From an uncultured Candidatus Actinomarina sp. (GTDB lineage Bacteria > Actinomycetota > Acidimicrobiia > Actinomarinales > Actinomarinaceae), in the NCBI GenBank assembly GCA_902571385.1, contig CACGBK010000008.1:1-54177 (forward strand): a stretch of DNA of 54,177 nucleotides, read 5' to 3'. The notes beneath the pieces are model-generated. The model had not been told where the DNA came from. It saw only the letters and a list, made by a program, of their open reading frames with translations, and searched no databases. A program made the position numbers and the translations under genes. Of the stretch, positions 34,610 through 43,626 are shown piece by piece (the stretch's first letter is position 1; each line of letters begins with the position of its first letter).

Positions 34610-36240
34610 TTTATACGTTTGTATCCTTTCGAGAATTTAAATTTAACTCCTTCATTTAATTCTCCCCAATTTTCATATGGTTTTAAATTAGTGTCATTAG
34701 AAAAATCACTTATTAGTATATTTCCATTTTCAATTACAATTTTCCTATAAATTTTATGTCCGTTAAAAATTGCACTACCCAAGAAATTATTTTTATCCAA
34801 AGATAACACTTTACCATCTTCCATATAATTAAGTTTAAAACAATCAAACTCTGATTCTTTTGGAAATTCTATATCAGCATTTGGTCCCCAATGAAATTTC
34901 ATTGATCTAAATTCATTTCTTGTTTTAATATCATCAGTATACGTTCCAGTTCCTGGATCTCTTGCTATCCATTTGTTAGCGGCAAAACATTCAATTGAAA
35001 GCTGGTCATAATGAGAGTGTCCACCAACACTATTTTGTCCTATTTGACCACACCTGATACTAAAGTACTCTGACCCCTCGTCATTACGCCAAATATAAAT
35101 ACCAAAATCAGGATATGAATAAAGATTGAAATCATTTTTAAATATTTTTATTAAAGGGTGGTCAACCCTTGAATAAGAAGTTAAATCTACAGCATCATTT
35201 TTTAGATTTGGTATTTCAGTGTTATTTTTATTTTCAAAACTGTAAAAATGATCAATGAGATTTATTAACCAATTCATTTTTAGTGGGTTATCTTCATCAT
35301 GGTAAAAATAAAAAAGTCTACCGGAATCATTGTCGCCTATCTGAGATAATTCTCCATTAATCATAAGCAAATTTAATAAATTTCTATTTGAAGATACTTT
35401 TTTTTGAATCAATTCTAGTAATGGTGAATCAGGCTGAAGTTCATCTAACGAAAGTTTAAAAATAATTAATGCTTCTGTAACAAATGCAGAATAGTGGGAT
35501 GAACCTTCAAAATTAGTTCCATCTTTGTAAAATTGTCTATTTAATTCTTTGTTAAGCTCGTTCAAATAATAAATAGCATCATCTTCGTGCCCGTCAAATT
35601 TATATGTTGCTAGCGTCAAAATTATTGAACATAGTTGAATTAAATAATGATTTCCAACAACATTTCCATGGTTTTCAAGATTTTCGGTAATGAATTGGTA
35701 GTGTTGGCTTATATATGTATCAATTAAATCTTTATTATTTCCCAGAATTTTTGAATCTAAGTCATTTTTCTCTAAAAAATTTCTATGAAAAATAAGATTT
35801 ATATTTCTAATTGCCACATCCATAGGACTATTCCAGTAAATTAAGGGAAAATTGTTAATGTCTACATTTTCGTTTAAATCATGATCTTTATTCAAAACAG
35901 ACAATAAATCTAATTTTTGTAAAAATTGAAGCCTTGAGGCTTCATATGGGACTTTTACATCACCTTTATCAAAATAAGCAGGAATAAATTTATTATGTGA
36001 TTTGAAATCAGTTTCACTAAAAATATCTATAGAAGTTACTAAATTATCGGTTTCCTTACCAAATATTTTTTTAGAATAATTAATTTTGTAATCTGTATTT
36101 AACAATAAATAAGAAACCAATAACTCATGATATTTTGGAATCGCGTATTCAAAAGATTTAAAATCTGCGGGGATAATTATTTTCTTTGCGAATAAGTTTC
36201 TAAATTTAAATCTTATTCTTTGTAAAAAAAGTTTAAGCAT
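34606..36240 (-). CDS. Heparinase II/III-like polysaccharide lyase
   Basis: The 544-residue protein has an all-alpha N-terminal toroid (about 60-330) and a C-terminal beta domain. The Gly-Gly-His-Ser-His-Tyr-Asp-Gln motif near 390-400 and Asp-Pro-Gly-Thr-Gly-Thr-Tyr near 416 are typical of the heparinase II/III family. These enzymes cut uronic-acid-containing chains by beta-elimination. No signal peptide is evident, though the N-terminus is basic and hydrophobic. Inside a biosynthetic locus it may trim, edit or clear stalled polymer. Its ATG overlaps the flippase stop by 8 bases. Confidence 0.83.
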   Translation of the reverse strand: MLKLFLQRIRFKFRNLFAKKIIIPADFKSFEYAIPKYHELLVSYLLLNTDYKINYSKKIFGKETDNLVTSIDIFSETDFKSHNKFIPAYFDKGDVKVPYEASRLQFLQKLDLLSVLNKDHDLNENVDINNFPLIYWNSPMDVAIRNINLIFHRNFLEKNDLDSKILGNNKDLIDTYISQHYQFITENLENHGNVVGNHYLIQLCSIILTLATYKFDGHEDDAIYYLNELNKELNRQFYKDGTNFEGSSHYSAFVTEALIIFKLSLDELQPDSPLLELIQKKVSSNRNLLNLLMINGELSQIGDNDSGRLFYFYHDEDNPLKMNWLINLIDHFYSFENKNNTEIPNLKNDAVDLTSYSRVDHPLIKIFKNDFNLYSYPDFGIYIWRNDEGSEYFSIRCGQIGQNSVGGHSHYDQLSIECFAANKWIARDPGTGTYTDDIKTRNEFRSMKFHWGPNADIEFPKESEFDCFKLNYMEDGKVLSLDKNNFLGSAIFNGHKIYRKIVIENGNILISDFSNDTNLKPYENWGELNEGVKFKFSKGYKRIN

Positions 36241-37447
36241 TAGATTTCCTAAAACTGTATGAAGTCACTATTGAAATAATTGTTTGTGATGTAATAATTG
36301 AAAGAATTGCTGGATTGGATATATTCAAGTTGTGAAGCGAAAAATAAACAAGATATGAAATTATAGATGCTGAAATAATAATTTTTGTTATGTTTACTTC
36401 AAAACCTAAAGCCCTAGAAAAAATAATATTGATTCTAGACCAAACCATTAAAGGTAATGAAAAAAGAATCAAAGAAGTTTGAGAGGAGACTTCTCTAAAG
36501 TCTTCACCAAGAAGGGACACTAGAATATCTCCTGCAGTATCTCTTAATAAGTAAAAAGTAACTGGAATAATGAATGAAAAAAAGAATACTCTCTTTAAAC
36601 GGTCTCTTATATTTTGAATTTCATTTTTATCTTTTGCTCGTGATAATTCTGGAAATAATATATCGAGACTTGCAGCTAAAAGTTGAAAAATAATTTCTAA
36701 TATTCTTCTGGACCAAGCCAAGACCCCTAATGCAGGACCAAAATAAAATAAACCTAACAAAACTATATCTAATTCTGAAATCAAAGCACTAGAAAATGTT
36801 GTAAGAACCATTTTTCTTCCAGAATTATTAAGCTCTTTTCTTGTTGACTTTTCTTGATCTTTATCTTTGATTATCTCTGTTTTTGGTATGGAAAAATGGG
36901 CAACTAAAAAAAATACAAATAAAATGGCTGACTGGTATATTACGACCCATATAATTTGTAGACCATTTATCACAATAAACCAGGCTCCAAATCCATAAAG
37001 TATGGTTCTTGCGATTATTTGTTTTGATGTAGTAACGAAATTTCCATCTGCCTGAAAATATGCAAGTGCAATATGAATCATTTCATTAAAAACAAAACCA
37101 ATAAGAAAAATTGCTGATAATGGATAATCCCTACCAAATAAAATTGTTAATGGAAAAATTACTGCCAATGCTATAGAAAGATTTCTTAAAACAAGAAAAT
37201 ATGAGTTAGAAAAAAGAGATTTTTTAAAGTAAACATTTTGAGCTCGTAGTTTTGTAACAACTAATGCTAAAGATAATACAGTTGCTGTTCCAATTAGAAC
37301 TGAAAGACTTTTTGAAGCGGCATATTCACCATATATTTCTGCTCCATATTCTCTGCTAATTATTGTGATTAAAAAAAAATTAACTCCTAAAAGAGTTAAT
37401 TGCATAAGCGATATATAAACTGTGTTTTCTTTCCAATTTTTTATCAA
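36233..37447 (-). CDS. Polysaccharide flippase (Wzx/MATE-like)
   Basis: The protein of about 404 residues has some 12 membrane helices and the Wzx/MATE-type pattern, with Ile-Ile-Ser-Arg-Glu-Tyr-Gly-Ala near residue 25. It flips lipid-linked repeat units across the membrane. The frame is open to an ATG at 37471. The TTG at 37447 is preferred: it overlaps the asnB TGA as TTGA and has AAGGG 7 bases upstream, and it starts the protein at its usual short N-terminus. It is the only flippase seen in the locus. Confidence 0.82.
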   Translation of the reverse strand: MIKNWKENTVYISLMQLTLLGVNFFLITIISREYGAEIYGEYAASKSLSVLIGTATVLSLALVVTKLRAQNVYFKKSLFSNSYFLVLRNLSIALAVIFPLTILFGRDYPLSAIFLIGFVFNEMIHIALAYFQADGNFVTTSKQIIARTILYGFGAWFIVINGLQIIWVVIYQSAILFVFFLVAHFSIPKTEIIKDKDQEKSTRKELNNSGRKMVLTTFSSALISELDIVLLGLFYFGPALGVLAWSRRILEIIFQLLAASLDILFPELSRAKDKNEIQNIRDRLKRVFFFSFIIPVTFYLLRDTAGDILVSLLGEDFREVSSQTSLILFSLPLMVWSRINIIFSRALGFEVNITKIIISASIISYLVYFSLHNLNISNPAILSIITSQTIISIVTSYSFRKSNA

Positions 37448-39285
37448 TTCGCAACCCTTGCTAAATGCCAATTTGAAAGATTAATTAAATACCATTTTTT
37501 TTGATAATCCTTTCCACTTAGGATTTGGTTTAATTCTCTTTCATTAAATAAATTTACTAGAGAATTGAACTGTTGCACAGATTCATGGAATTTTTCCTCA
37601 TCTTTCTTAATCCACTCACCTATAGGAGCCCTGAATCCTTGTTTTTTTCTATTAATGATCTGTTTAGGTAAATATTTTGAAGCAACCTTTTTAAGAAGAC
37701 TTTTTGTATTAGATAAGTCAATTAGTAAATCTTCTGGCAAAGAAAGTACATATTCTACTAATTTATGGTCAAGAAAAGGCACTCTTGCCTCAACAGCAGA
37801 TTGCATTACAAGCTTATCCATTCTCATAAGTAAAAGTTCTGGAAGTCTAATTTTTAAATCAATTAAAGTCATCCACTTAGAAATTTTTGATCCTTTATTT
37901 GAAAAATATTCTGACCATTTATTGTCAGCATAATATATCAAATCAGAATCATTTGGTAATCCATTGACTATTAAGCTATCTAGTTCTTTCAAATTAAAAC
38001 CCAATGCTCCACCTGCAAAGGAAGTTCTGTTGAAGAGGATATTGCTTAGTAAATTTAATCTATGATTCTTAAAACTTGAGTATTTTTTTGTTGATTTAAA
38101 TAAAGGTTTTAAATATCTATTCAAGTTGAGAAATCTATTCCAATGATCATATCCATAGAATAATTCATCTGCGCCTTCTCCAACTTGAACGACCTTAATG
38201 TTCTTACTTCTTGTTTTCTTACCTAGAAAATAAAGTGGAATTCCTACCTCATCACCAACTAAATCGTCTTGATAGAATGAATAATTATTCAGAAGATCTT
38301 GAAATTCTTTATATGAAATATTCTCTTCAATTAAATCTATGTCGTTATTAGATGCTGCAAATTTTGCTTCACTTAATTCTCCTTCATATCCAGGAAAATG
38401 ATCTTCAAAATCGATGTTGAATCCTTTAAGTCCGGCTTTTTCATTTTGTTTCATGAGCTTACCGATCAAAGATGAGTCAAGCCCTCCAGATAGAAATAAT
38501 CCAACCTCAACGTCACTTACTTTCCTGTACTCAACAGATTCGGTTAATAATCTATCTATATTTTTAATCGCTTCATCTTCTGAGATATCATTATTAACTT
38601 CAATAACAAAGGGATCCCAATATTGATTTGATTTTATAGAGTTGTCTGAGAAAAATTCTATGTACTCTCCAGGTTGTACTTTTGAAATGTTTAAATTTCC
38701 TGTCCTATTCATTGGAACACAAAGATGCCTTAGGTATGCAATATAAGACTCAATATCAGGTTCAAATGGAATTAAATTTGATTGCTCTATAGTTTTTAAC
38801 TCTGAAGAGAAGATGAACCAATCTTCACTCTTTGCAAAGTATAAAGGTTTGATTCCAATTCTATCTCTGGCTAAAAAGATGGAATTCGTCATTGCATCAT
38901 GAATAGCGAAAGCAAATTGGCCTCTTAATTTTTCCAATATTTCAGCTTTATATTCTATATATCCTTTCAGTAATACCTCTGTATCGCCTTCTGTTGAAAA
39001 TTTTATACCTTTACTTTCTAATTCGGTTCTAATTTCTTTGAAGTTATAGATTTCGCCGTTAAAGACAATCGTATATCTTTTCTCTTCGTCCTGATAGGGT
39101 TGATTTGATCTGGAGTCTAAATCAATAATTGAAAGCCTGCTGTGTATAAAACATTGTGAATCTGAAATATAATTAATGGAAGAATGATCGGGTCCCCTGT
39201 GTTCCAGGGAGACTTTCATATTATTTGCAATATTTTGGTCGATTTTAGAATTGTTAGTGCTAACAATTCCACCAATTCCACACAT
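37444..39285 (-). CDS. asnB: AsnB-type glutamine amidotransferase (asparagine synthetase-like)
   Basis: The 613-residue protein has an N-terminal class II glutaminase domain starting Met-Cys2-Gly-Ile-Gly-Gly, with Cys2 the nucleophile, and an ATP pyrophosphatase domain with Ser-Gly-Gly-Leu-Asp-Ser-Ser at 266-272. Start 39285 is fixed by Cys2; 11 extra codons upstream are untranslated or spurious. It can make asparagine. Inside a polysaccharide locus that makes uronic acids, relatives such as WbpS are thought to convert sugar carboxylates to amides, and that role is inferred here. TAGAGT lies 7 bases before the ATG. Confidence 0.88.
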   Translation of the reverse strand: MCGIGGIVSTNNSKIDQNIANNMKVSLEHRGPDHSSINYISDSQCFIHSRLSIIDLDSRSNQPYQDEEKRYTIVFNGEIYNFKEIRTELESKGIKFSTEGDTEVLLKGYIEYKAEILEKLRGQFAFAIHDAMTNSIFLARDRIGIKPLYFAKSEDWFIFSSELKTIEQSNLIPFEPDIESYIAYLRHLCVPMNRTGNLNISKVQPGEYIEFFSDNSIKSNQYWDPFVIEVNNDISEDEAIKNIDRLLTESVEYRKVSDVEVGLFLSGGLDSSLIGKLMKQNEKAGLKGFNIDFEDHFPGYEGELSEAKFAASNNDIDLIEENISYKEFQDLLNNYSFYQDDLVGDEVGIPLYFLGKKTRSKNIKVVQVGEGADELFYGYDHWNRFLNLNRYLKPLFKSTKKYSSFKNHRLNLLSNILFNRTSFAGGALGFNLKELDSLIVNGLPNDSDLIYYADNKWSEYFSNKGSKISKWMTLIDLKIRLPELLLMRMDKLVMQSAVEARVPFLDHKLVEYVLSLPEDLLIDLSNTKSLLKKVASKYLPKQIINRKKQGFRAPIGEWIKKDEEKFHESVQQFNSLVNLFNERELNQILSGKDYQKKWYLINLSNWHLARVAN

Positions 39286-39353
39286 TTCTCTAACTCTAAT
39301 GTTATATTTTTTATTCAAGTAAATTAATTTGAATAGTTTAGAGTAAATATTGT
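39286..39353 (+). promoter_or_regulatory. Divergent promoter region with nested inverted repeats
   Basis: Between asnB and the sugar transferase lie ACTCTAA (39293-39299) and its inverse TTAGAGT (39338-39344), enclosing TATTCAA (39312-39318) and its inverse TTGAATA (39329-39335). The outer arms each read TAGAGT toward their gene and are placed as -10 boxes, 7 bases before the asnB ATG and 9 before the other. The inner pair could bind a dimeric regulator. Confidence 0.4.
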
Positions 39354-39971
39354 ATGAAAATAATTTTTGACATTACAATTATGGTTTTTCTTATTCCAGT
39401 TTTTTTATTCTTTTTTCCAATAATTTATCTATTGATAATTCTTTCAGATGGTTATCCAGCAATATATATCCAAGAAAGAGTTGGTAAAAACGGTAAGATT
39501 TTTAGATTATTTAAATTTAGAACTATGGATGAAAGCTCTGACGAGGATTTACATCAAGAGCACTATAAAAAATTAGCTGATGACGAAACAATTGAGCCCT
39601 CCTTAGAGCCGGGAAATCCAATAAGAATTGAAAACGATGACAGAATAACCAAAATTGGTCTTTTTTTAAGAAAGACATCCCTAGATGAACTGCCTAATGT
39701 AATAAATGTTGTAAAAGGAGAAATGTCTACTGTTGGCCCTAGACCGTTAGTTGTTTATGAGTCAAAACTACTTGGCGAATATCAAAAAAAGAGAAATTCA
39801 GTTAAGCCTGGAATAACTGGTCTCGCACAAGTCCAAGGAAGGTTAGATTTAAGTTTACAAGAGAGGCTTTATTGGGATATTGAGTATGTAGAAAACTACA
39901 ACTTTTTCCTTGATTTTAAAATACTTTTTCAGACAATTATCTCTGTTATTTCAAGAAAAGGGGCAAATTAA
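39354..39971 (+). CDS. Priming sugar-phosphate transferase (bacterial sugar transferase family)
   Basis: The 205-residue protein belongs to the PglC/WbaP family and has only the minimal form: one N-terminal membrane segment (about 8-32) and the catalytic domain. Motifs seen are Gln-Glu-Arg-Val-Gly-Lys-Asn-Gly near 39-46, Lys-Phe-Arg-Thr-Met-Asp near 52-57, Arg-Lys-Thr-Ser-Leu-Asp-Glu-Leu-Pro near 105-113, Val-Gly-Pro-Arg-Pro-Leu, and Lys-Pro-Gly-Ile-Thr-Gly-Leu. It moves a sugar-1-phosphate from a UDP-sugar to undecaprenyl phosphate and so starts the repeat unit. Its stop overlaps the stop of the convergent glycosyltransferase by 4 bases. Confidence 0.9.
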   Translation: MKIIFDITIMVFLIPVFLFFFPIIYLLIILSDGYPAIYIQERVGKNGKIFRLFKFRTMDESSDEDLHQEHYKKLADDETIEPSLEPGNPIRIENDDRITKIGLFLRKTSLDELPNVINVVKGEMSTVGPRPLVVYESKLLGEYQKKRNSVKPGITGLAQVQGRLDLSLQERLYWDIEYVENYNFFLDFKILFQTIISVISRKGAN

Positions 39972-41131
39972 ATTAGAGAGTAGTAATCCTCAACTACCTT
40001 CGATTTATTTAGAATATTTTTATTGAGATTATTTATGTTTTTTTGATAACTCAAAAGTAGTGATTGATCATTTAGTTTATCAAATATAGTTCCCATAGAG
40101 GTTTTATCATTTGGGTCGATAGTAAAGCCTAGTTCAAATTTATCAATAAATTTTGAAACTGCAGAGTCATTATTGGCAAAACATATCAGAACTTTATTCA
40201 TTGAAAGATAATCAAAAGTTTTTCCAGGAAAGCCTTCTACAGTAATGTCTTTATCTAATGAAATAAGTGCCACAGGAATATCTTTTGTTTTCTCGTACAA
40301 TTCATTTCTTGGCAAATGTTCAAAAACACTTAATTGCTCATTCTCTAAATCCTTAATCGAATCAAATTCTTCTCCTGCACCAAAAAATTCTAATTTCCAA
40401 TTCACCTCTTTAATTGAATTGAATGTATTGATAAATTCTTTAATATTTTGTGGCTTTCCCATATTGCCAGCATACAAAATTATTTTTTTATCTAGTTTTG
40501 GATTTTCGTTAGATATTTCATAGGGTGAAAAGTGATAAATTGATTTAATTTCTTTATCTTTTAATCCACGATTGTTAATTAGATATGTTTTTAATTCTGA
40601 AGAGTTTACAACCAAATTATCAGCAAGTTTCATTGCATAAGAATCAATTTTTTTAAAAATATTAAATAAAATTCCAGAATTAGTTTTAAATGTTTTGTTA
40701 GCAATTTCTGGATAAAGTTCCCAGCATGAGTATGTGACTTTAATTTTTAAAAATTTCTTAATATAAATTACAACCAAATTCATGGTTGGTGGATAACTAA
40801 ATATGAAAATATGAGAGTAATGATTTTTGTTTTTAGATAAAAACTTAATTGTTTGATAGTGAAATGTTATCCATTGAAAAAATCTTGTTACCTTATTGAA
40901 GCTCCTGTTTGATGAATTTATATGTGTTATGTTTATGTCTTTATATGATGATGTGTAGTATTTATCTAAAGTTGAGTTGTCATTATTTTCAATATTATAT
41001 TGGGGTGAACTTGCTAATATCTCGACATCAACACCCATTTCTTTAAAACCATCTGCTATCTCAGCAACTAACATTCCTGTTGAGACGTTGTCTGGAGGTA
41101 TTGTTAAAGAGTGAAATAAAATTTTCTTCAT
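39968..41131 (-). CDS. Glycosyltransferase family 4 protein (WbuB-like)
   Basis: The 387-residue GT-B protein begins Phe-His-Ser-Leu-Thr-Ile-Pro-Pro-Asp-Asn-Val-Ser-Thr (5-17), like WbuB-type glycosyltransferases. The donor-domain start Ile-Leu-Tyr-Ala-Gly-Asn-Met-Gly is near 218-225, and Phe-Pro-Gly-Lys-Thr-Phe-Asp-Tyr-Leu-Ser near 298 is the late nucleotide-binding segment. It is last in the run epimerase, RmlC-like, RmlD-like, WecB-like, so it may transfer the sugar that these four genes make. It overlaps the preceding gene by 4 bases. Confidence 0.82.
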   Translation of the reverse strand: MKKILFHSLTIPPDNVSTGMLVAEIADGFKEMGVDVEILASSPQYNIENNDNSTLDKYYTSSYKDINITHINSSNRSFNKVTRFFQWITFHYQTIKFLSKNKNHYSHIFIFSYPPTMNLVVIYIKKFLKIKVTYSCWELYPEIANKTFKTNSGILFNIFKKIDSYAMKLADNLVVNSSELKTYLINNRGLKDKEIKSIYHFSPYEISNENPKLDKKIILYAGNMGKPQNIKEFINTFNSIKEVNWKLEFFGAGEEFDSIKDLENEQLSVFEHLPRNELYEKTKDIPVALISLDKDITVEGFPGKTFDYLSMNKVLICFANNDSAVSKFIDKFELGFTIDPNDKTSMGTIFDKLNDQSLLLSYQKNINNLNKNILNKSKVVEDYYSLI

Positions 41132-42285
41132 TCTTTAAATGAATTTGAAATGTCAAATGGATAATTTTCTTTGTTGTGTTTATGAAAACTGTTTGAATCA
41201 GATAACTCTAAAAGATCATCAACAATATTATTTGATGCTTTTCCATCTCCAAATGGTTGCTCCCATTTTGTATCTACTAATTTCACGACTTTATCTATGT
41301 AGCCTTGAAAGTCACTAATTTTTGAGGAAGGATCAAATTTTATAGAAGCACCAACATCATATACTTCAGGACGTTCTGTAGAGTATCTCATTTGAATAGA
41401 GGGTACATTCATAATGCAGGCTTCTTCAACAACTGTTCCAGAATCACTCATAACAAAAGTAGATTTCTTTAAAAGATACATAAATTCGAGATACCCTAAG
41501 GGATCAATCATCAAAACGTTTGAATTAAGTTTTAAATCATATGATTCAAGCATTTCCTGAGTTTTATATCCTGCAGGAAATACTATTTTCATATCAGAAG
41601 AATTAAATAAATTTACAATATTATTTAGAGAATCTAAATTTAAGATATTCTCTCTCCTATGAGATGTAGCCAAACAGAATTCACCCTCCCCTGTAAAATC
41701 TAAAACCTTACTATCTAAGGTTTCATATCCAGAGTCAAAAATGCTTTGATTTTCTTGAATAATATCAACTATTGGGTTTCCAGTAACTTTGATGATATCT
41801 TCAGAAATTCCCTCATTAAGGCCCTGCAATTTATATGAATCAAGATATGCATATATCCTGTCTGACAAGTGATCTATAGTTTTTCTATATTTTTCTTCTG
41901 GCATTCTCCAATCGTATGAACGCATACATCCTTCAATATGAACAATTGGGACATTTTGCTGTGCAGCACCAATACTCCCCATTACCGTATTAGTATCACC
42001 TAGAAAAACTACAGCTTTATAACTATTGTTTTCCAGATGATTGAATGTATTTTTGATTACCGATGAGACTGTGGAAGCATCACTTGTAGTATCGATTTCA
42101 AATTCAACATCTGGTTCTGGTACATTAAGTTGCTTGAAGAAAACATCTTTCATGTTCTCCGAATAATGCTGGCCTGACCAAATAAAATCAAAAGTAATAT
42201 TGTTGTTTTCAGATAAAAGTTTGATTATTTTACTTGCTCTTATAACGTCTGGCCTTATTCCTAGAATGATTGCAAGATCTTTCAT
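41128..42285 (-). CDS. Divergent UDP-sugar 2-epimerase, WecB family
   Basis: The 385-residue protein has the WecB fold landmarks but altered motifs. These are Gly-Ile-Arg-Pro-Asp-Val-Ile-Arg instead of Gly-Thr-Arg-Pro-Glu, Ile-Glu-Gly-Cys-Met-Arg-Ser instead of Val-Glu-Ala-Gly-Leu-Arg-Ser, then Pro-Glu-Glu-Lys-Tyr-Arg, and Thr-Ser-His-Arg-Arg-Glu-Asn near 208. It would epimerise C2 of a UDP-N-acetyl hexosamine. Because it follows RmlD- and RmlC-like genes, a deoxy-amino sugar is likely (the FnlC/WbjD logic), yet its motifs do not match FnlC clearly. Overlaps its neighbours by 4 bases each. Confidence 0.8.
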   Translation of the reverse strand: MKDLAIILGIRPDVIRASKIIKLLSENNNITFDFIWSGQHYSENMKDVFFKQLNVPEPDVEFEIDTTSDASTVSSVIKNTFNHLENNSYKAVVFLGDTNTVMGSIGAAQQNVPIVHIEGCMRSYDWRMPEEKYRKTIDHLSDRIYAYLDSYKLQGLNEGISEDIIKVTGNPIVDIIQENQSIFDSGYETLDSKVLDFTGEGEFCLATSHRRENILNLDSLNNIVNLFNSSDMKIVFPAGYKTQEMLESYDLKLNSNVLMIDPLGYLEFMYLLKKSTFVMSDSGTVVEEACIMNVPSIQMRYSTERPEVYDVGASIKFDPSSKISDFQGYIDKVVKLVDTKWEQPFGDGKASNNIVDDLLELSDSNSFHKHNKENYPFDISNSFKE

Positions 42286-43187
42286 TTGAACTCCAATATT
42301 TTTTTTGTTCCTTTGAAATCTGCCAACTCAGAAATATTTTCTCTTATAGATGGAATTTCCATATAACCACCCATTTTCCAGAGTTCTTGATTAGCTAATG
42401 GATCAATTGTGTCTAAAGTTCTATCAACTTTGTTATCTGATACAACATCATTTATTTTTACTTCCTTTGAAAAGAATTCTTGGAAAAGTAAAAGTAACTC
42501 ATATTTGTTTACCCTGTCACTTGGTACCAAGTGTTGTAATTTTATTCCAGTTTGTTCATTTTTTGTTATACCTAAAACAATTTTTGCAAAATTTAAAGTA
42601 GTGACGCCATTCCATTCGTGGTCTGTAAATCCATTCACTTCTGGTTCTTCTGTTTTTACGAACCAATTAAGCAAAGACATTCCTCTTCCGCTTTCTGGTC
42701 CAACAATGCTTGAACGTATTAACGTTTTGTTTTTACTAGATATTTCTCCCACAATTTTTGTTTTCCCATATACATCTGTTGCGTCAGTTGTAGACGTTTC
42801 AATGTATCCCCCTTCAAATCCAGAAAATACACAGTCCGTCCCAATTTGAATATAGTTAAAACTCAAATCGGCACTTTTTTTTGAAATTTTAAGTGGAAAG
42901 AAGGAATTTATCGAGATTGCGTTATTAATTGATTCTTTTTTTTCCGTAATTGTTGGTTTAATTGCACCGATACAATTTATGACAAAATTAGGGTTTATTT
43001 TCTCACATAAATCATCAAAGTTATCGTTATTGGGATTAAAAATAATCTTTTCTCCATTCAATTCATTATTGAATTTATTTTTAGAACGTGATGTAAAAAA
43101 TAAATTGTCATCGGAATATTCAGAAAAAACTAATGAAACCATCTTTCCTAACATACCAGTAGAACCAAGGATTAAGATGTTACTCAA
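42282..43187 (-). CDS. RmlD-like nucleotide-sugar reductase
   Basis: The protein of about 301 residues is a short-chain dehydrogenase of the dTDP-4-dehydrorhamnose reductase type. It has Ile-Leu-Gly-Ser-Thr-Gly-Met-Leu-Gly near the N-terminus, Ile-Gly-Thr-Asp-Cys-Val-Phe-Ser-Gly, and the Tyr-Gly-Lys-Thr-Lys catalytic pair. It would reduce a 4-keto nucleotide sugar. The frame is open to 43250. An ATG at 43202, a GTG at 43196 and a TTG at 43187 are candidates; the TTG has GGGGGTG six bases upstream and gives a usual N-terminus, so it is preferred with modest confidence. Confidence 0.78.
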   Translation of the reverse strand: MSNILILGSTGMLGKMVSLVFSEYSDDNLFFTSRSKNKFNNELNGEKIIFNPNNDNFDDLCEKINPNFVINCIGAIKPTITEKKESINNAISINSFFPLKISKKSADLSFNYIQIGTDCVFSGFEGGYIETSTTDATDVYGKTKIVGEISSKNKTLIRSSIVGPESGRGMSLLNWFVKTEEPEVNGFTDHEWNGVTTLNFAKIVLGITKNEQTGIKLQHLVPSDRVNKYELLLLFQEFFSKEVKINDVVSDNKVDRTLDTIDPLANQELWKMGGYMEIPSIRENISELADFKGTKKILEFK

Positions 43188-43626
43188 ATAATTCACCCCC
43201 ATTAATTGTCCAAGGATCCCAATATTTTGAATCAAAGCGATAATCGTCATTAAGAGAATCTTCTAAGCTTGAAGAAGAAAAATACATAATTTTACTATTT
43301 TCTTCAAGGTTCATGGCTCCATTTGCATATCCCTCCGGAATTGACAATAAATCTGAATTTACATTCATTTCAATCATCTCTGGCTTCAATGTCTTATTGG
43401 GATTTTTCCAATCGTCTATTTTGATAACACCAATCAAAAAATTTCCTGATAATACCTTGATGAGTTTTTTTTCTTTTTTATGCCCATGCCATGCTCTTAC
43501 AGTTCCTAATTTTGGATTTGTTACTGTATAAAATCTTTGATATTCACTTAGATTTAATTCATTAAAAAACTCAACACTACCTCTGTGATCTTCAGAAAAT
43601 CCTCTTTCATATCTTTTTATATTCAA
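43180..43626 (-). CDS. RmlC-like cupin sugar epimerase
   Basis: The 148-residue protein is a small cupin like dTDP-4-dehydrorhamnose 3,5-epimerase. It has Arg-Gly-Ser-Val-Glu-Phe-Phe near 16, Val-Arg-Ala-Trp-His-Gly-His with the catalytic-type His near 46-48, Ile-Pro-Glu-Gly-Tyr-Ala-Asn-Gly near 97, and a late Asp-Asp-Tyr-Arg-Phe-Asp. It probably epimerises C3 and/or C5 of a 4-keto sugar. It overlaps the upstream epimerase by 4 bases and the RmlD-like gene by at least 8. Confidence 0.78.
   Translation of the reverse strand: MNIKRYERGFSEDHRGSVEFFNELNLSEYQRFYTVTNPKLGTVRAWHGHKKEKKLIKVLSGNFLIGVIKIDDWKNPNKTLKPEMIEMNVNSDLLSIPEGYANGAMNLEENSKIMYFSSSSLEDSLNDDYRFDSKYWDPWTINGGELFE

Noticed and set aside
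37565-37933. 122-codon plus-strand ORF opposite asnB
   Set aside because: Shadow of the asnB synthetase domain; no homology recognised.
42409-42849. 146-codon plus-strand ORF opposite the RmlD-like gene
   Set aside because: Fully antisense to a conserved enzyme with intact motifs; no promoter or ribosome site.
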